Shown in pieces: positions 63,032-64,000 of a stretch of 64,000 bases of DNA. The notes beneath the pieces were generated by a model, which was not told the origin of the DNA, searched no databases, and saw nothing but the letters and a program-made list of their open reading frames with translations. The stretch comes from DATAOG01 sp963757395 (lineage in GTDB: Bacteria; Pseudomonadota; Alphaproteobacteria; Geminicoccales; Geminicoccaceae), in NCBI GenBank assembly GCA_963757395.1, contig CAVWRK010000016.1, positions 186,001-250,000 on the forward strand, in the 5' to 3' direction. The position numbers and the translations under genes were made by a program. Position 1 is the stretch's first letter. Every line of letters begins with the position of its first letter.

Positions 63032-63319
63032 TCAGCGTTCGATCGCCAGAAGGTCCTCGATGCCGGCGCTCTTGGCCAAGGCGCCAAGGGTGAGCCCACG
63101 ATACTCCCGCCAGGCCCGGACCGGATGCTCGCCCGCGAAAATCCGATCGGCGAGCTCGATCAGGACGTACTCCGCCTCGCCGGAGGCTTCGCGGGCGCGC
63201 AGATCCGCAAGCGCCCGGGCGTCGCGCGCGTCTTCGACCGCCGCCATCAGGGCGTCGTAGGTGGCGCGGCGAGGCGCCACGATCTCATCGGTCAGGGCCA
63301 GCGGCTCCGCGATCGTCAT
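63032..63319 (-). CDS. Antitoxin-like XRE/HTH protein, C-terminally truncated
   Basis: A 95-residue protein MTIAEPLALTDEIVAPRRAT with helix AREASGEAEYVLIELADRIF and an HTH beginning HPVRAWREYRGLTLGALAKS that stops after AGIEDLLAIER. Relatives continue through the recognition helix by about 15-30 residues, so it looks truncated or frameshifted. Directly upstream a minus-strand frame ends RDAVQIIDTLGSVYR at 63316, overlapping its ATG, possibly the tail of a lost toxin gene. Confidence 0.55.
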   Translation of the reverse strand: MTIAEPLALTDEIVAPRRATYDALMAAVEDARDARALADLRAREASGEAEYVLIELADRIFAGEHPVRAWREYRGLTLGALAKSAGIEDLLAIER

Positions 63320-63332
63320 CGGTAGACGCTCC

Positions 63333-63548
63333 CTAGGGTGTCGATGATCTGAACTGCATCTCGCCTGGAGGTCGATGCGTCACGGCGCCGCGCGCCGCCT
63401 TCGGCAGGACCACGTGGCAGCGCTGCTCGTTGACCAGCGTCGGGCAACCGCCACATCTCTGCCACGGGCATGCGCGATCGATCATCGGCCGCGCGCCCAC
63501 GACCTCCTTGTAGATTGGCGCGCTCGAGCCTGCCATGATCATTGGCAT
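63333..63548 (-). CDS. Doubtful small ORF
   Basis: A 71-residue frame MPMIMAGSSAPIYKEVVGAR with a cysteine-rich patch ACPWQRCGGCPTLV and CHVVLP. No family is recognised and no clear ribosome-binding site is seen. It fills part of the gap between the antitoxin-like gene and the ABC ATPase and may be spurious. Confidence 0.2.
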   Translation of the reverse strand: MPMIMAGSSAPIYKEVVGARPMIDRACPWQRCGGCPTLVNEQRCHVVLPKAARGAVTHRPPGEMQFRSSTP

Positions 63549-63617
63549 GGCTTGTGGGGGGTCTGGTTTCGGCTGGTTGCGGGGGCGCCGGGTTTGGCGG
63601 CCGCTGAGATTTTGCCT

Positions 63618-64000
63618 TTGACCCCGCTGCTCGGCGGTCGAGCATCTGAGCGTCGGGTTTCGGACCGAGGCGGGGTTCGCGCGCGTGGTCGACGATCTGT
63701 CGTTGGCGATCGAGTTGGGAAAAATCGTCGGGCTGGTCGGGGAGTCGGGTTGCGGCAAGAGCGTCACGGCGAAGGCGGTCATGCGGTTGCTGCCGATGCC
63801 GCCCGCGCGGATCGAGGCGGGGTGCATCCGGCTCGAGGGGGAGGACCTGCTCGCGCTGGGCGAGCGGGCGATGCGGGCGGTGCGCGGCAACCGGATCGGC
63901 ATGATCTTCCAGGAGCCGATGACCTCGCTCAACCCGACTTTTACGGTCGGCTTTCAGATCGGCGAGGCGCTCCGGCTGCATCGGGCGGCGAGCCGTGCCG
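63618..64000 (+). CDS. ABC transporter ATP-binding protein, DppD/OppD type, partial
   Basis: The protein reads VEHLSVGFRTEAGFARVVDD then Walker A GESGCGKSVTAKAV, the OppD Q-loop GMIFQEPMTSLNPTFTVG, and runs off the right edge. A TTG at 63618 (MTPLL) is the likely start but needs one base removed near 63633, since the main frame has a stop at 63619-63621. It is probably the ATPase of the displaced dpp-like transporter at 53486-59285. Confidence 0.82.
   Translation, partial: MTPLLGGRASERRVSDRGGVRARGRRSVVGDRVGKNRRAGRGVGLRQERHGEGGHAVAADAARADRGGVHPARGGGPARAGRAGDAGGARQPDRHDLPGADDLAQPDFYGRLSDRRGAPAASGGEPC

Noticed and set aside
1..64000. tRNA, rRNA or riboswitch genes
   Set aside because: Read for cloverleaf and conserved rRNA or riboswitch motifs on both strands and none was convincing; a covariance-model scan would be needed to exclude small RNAs.

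Overview
The window is high-GC DNA, strongly biased to G/C at third codon positions, and reads as chromosome of an alphaproteobacterium, most likely a Rhodospirillales/Geminicoccales-like soil or marine lineage. The grounds are sulfoacetaldehyde acetyltransferase with tauABC, a TAXI-type TRAP transporter, an HWE-type histidine kinase, the rsmI-yraN arrangement divergent from an LpoA-like lipoprotein, a perfect CtrA-type TTAA-N7-TTAAC box, and many amide/peptide ABC genes. I see no rRNA, tRNA or CRISPR array.

Layout. 1-11.3 kb is a minus-strand run of small stress/detoxification-type genes (Asp-box repeat protein, YciI, serine hydrolase, YceI, VOC, two GSTs, a DUF5939 adenylate cyclase, two SnoaL, GFA, DUF899, a double SRPBCC protein, ArsR, DUF2277), with palindromic ArsR-type operators. 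11.4-20 kb holds a glycine-zipper lipoprotein, queF, an unknown lipoprotein, an MFS carrier, a metallo-beta-lactamase-fold hydrolase, an HNH endonuclease and a TAXI-TRAP transporter. 20-31.4 kb has a VapC/FitA toxin-antitoxin pair, an HWE kinase, an alcohol dehydrogenase, glycerate kinase, an SGNH/MBOAT pair, and housekeeping rsmI, yraN, LpoA-like, rdgB and rph. 32.3-39.6 kb is a sulfonate region: xsc on the plus strand, tauABC plus a nitronate-monooxygenase-like gene on the minus strand. An orphan clpX follows.

41.5-50.1 kb is the most striking metabolic locus. It has an NCS2-type permease, a stand-alone allophanate-hydrolase C-terminal-like domain, a biuret-hydrolase-like cysteine hydrolase, the three oxamate-carbamoyltransferase subunits AllH-AllF-AllG, carbamate kinase AllK, and a BKACE enzyme. 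Together they suggest uptake and breakdown of a ureide-type compound, with carbamoyl phosphate recovered as ATP, but the usual allantoin enzymes are absent. 50-64 kb is an opp/dpp-type ABC transporter locus (permeases, binding protein, acetamidase, ATPase) broken up by accessory insertions: an AT-rich two-gene module, three tandem VapB-like antitoxins with one VapC, repeats, antitoxin remnants and an AT-rich P-loop ATPase.

Sequence quality matters for reading the list. At least a dozen genes carry single-base frameshifts, many in short homopolymers, while both flanks keep clean family sequence. Most look like sequencing indels rather than true pseudogenes. Such genes are given their full inferred extent and the break is described.
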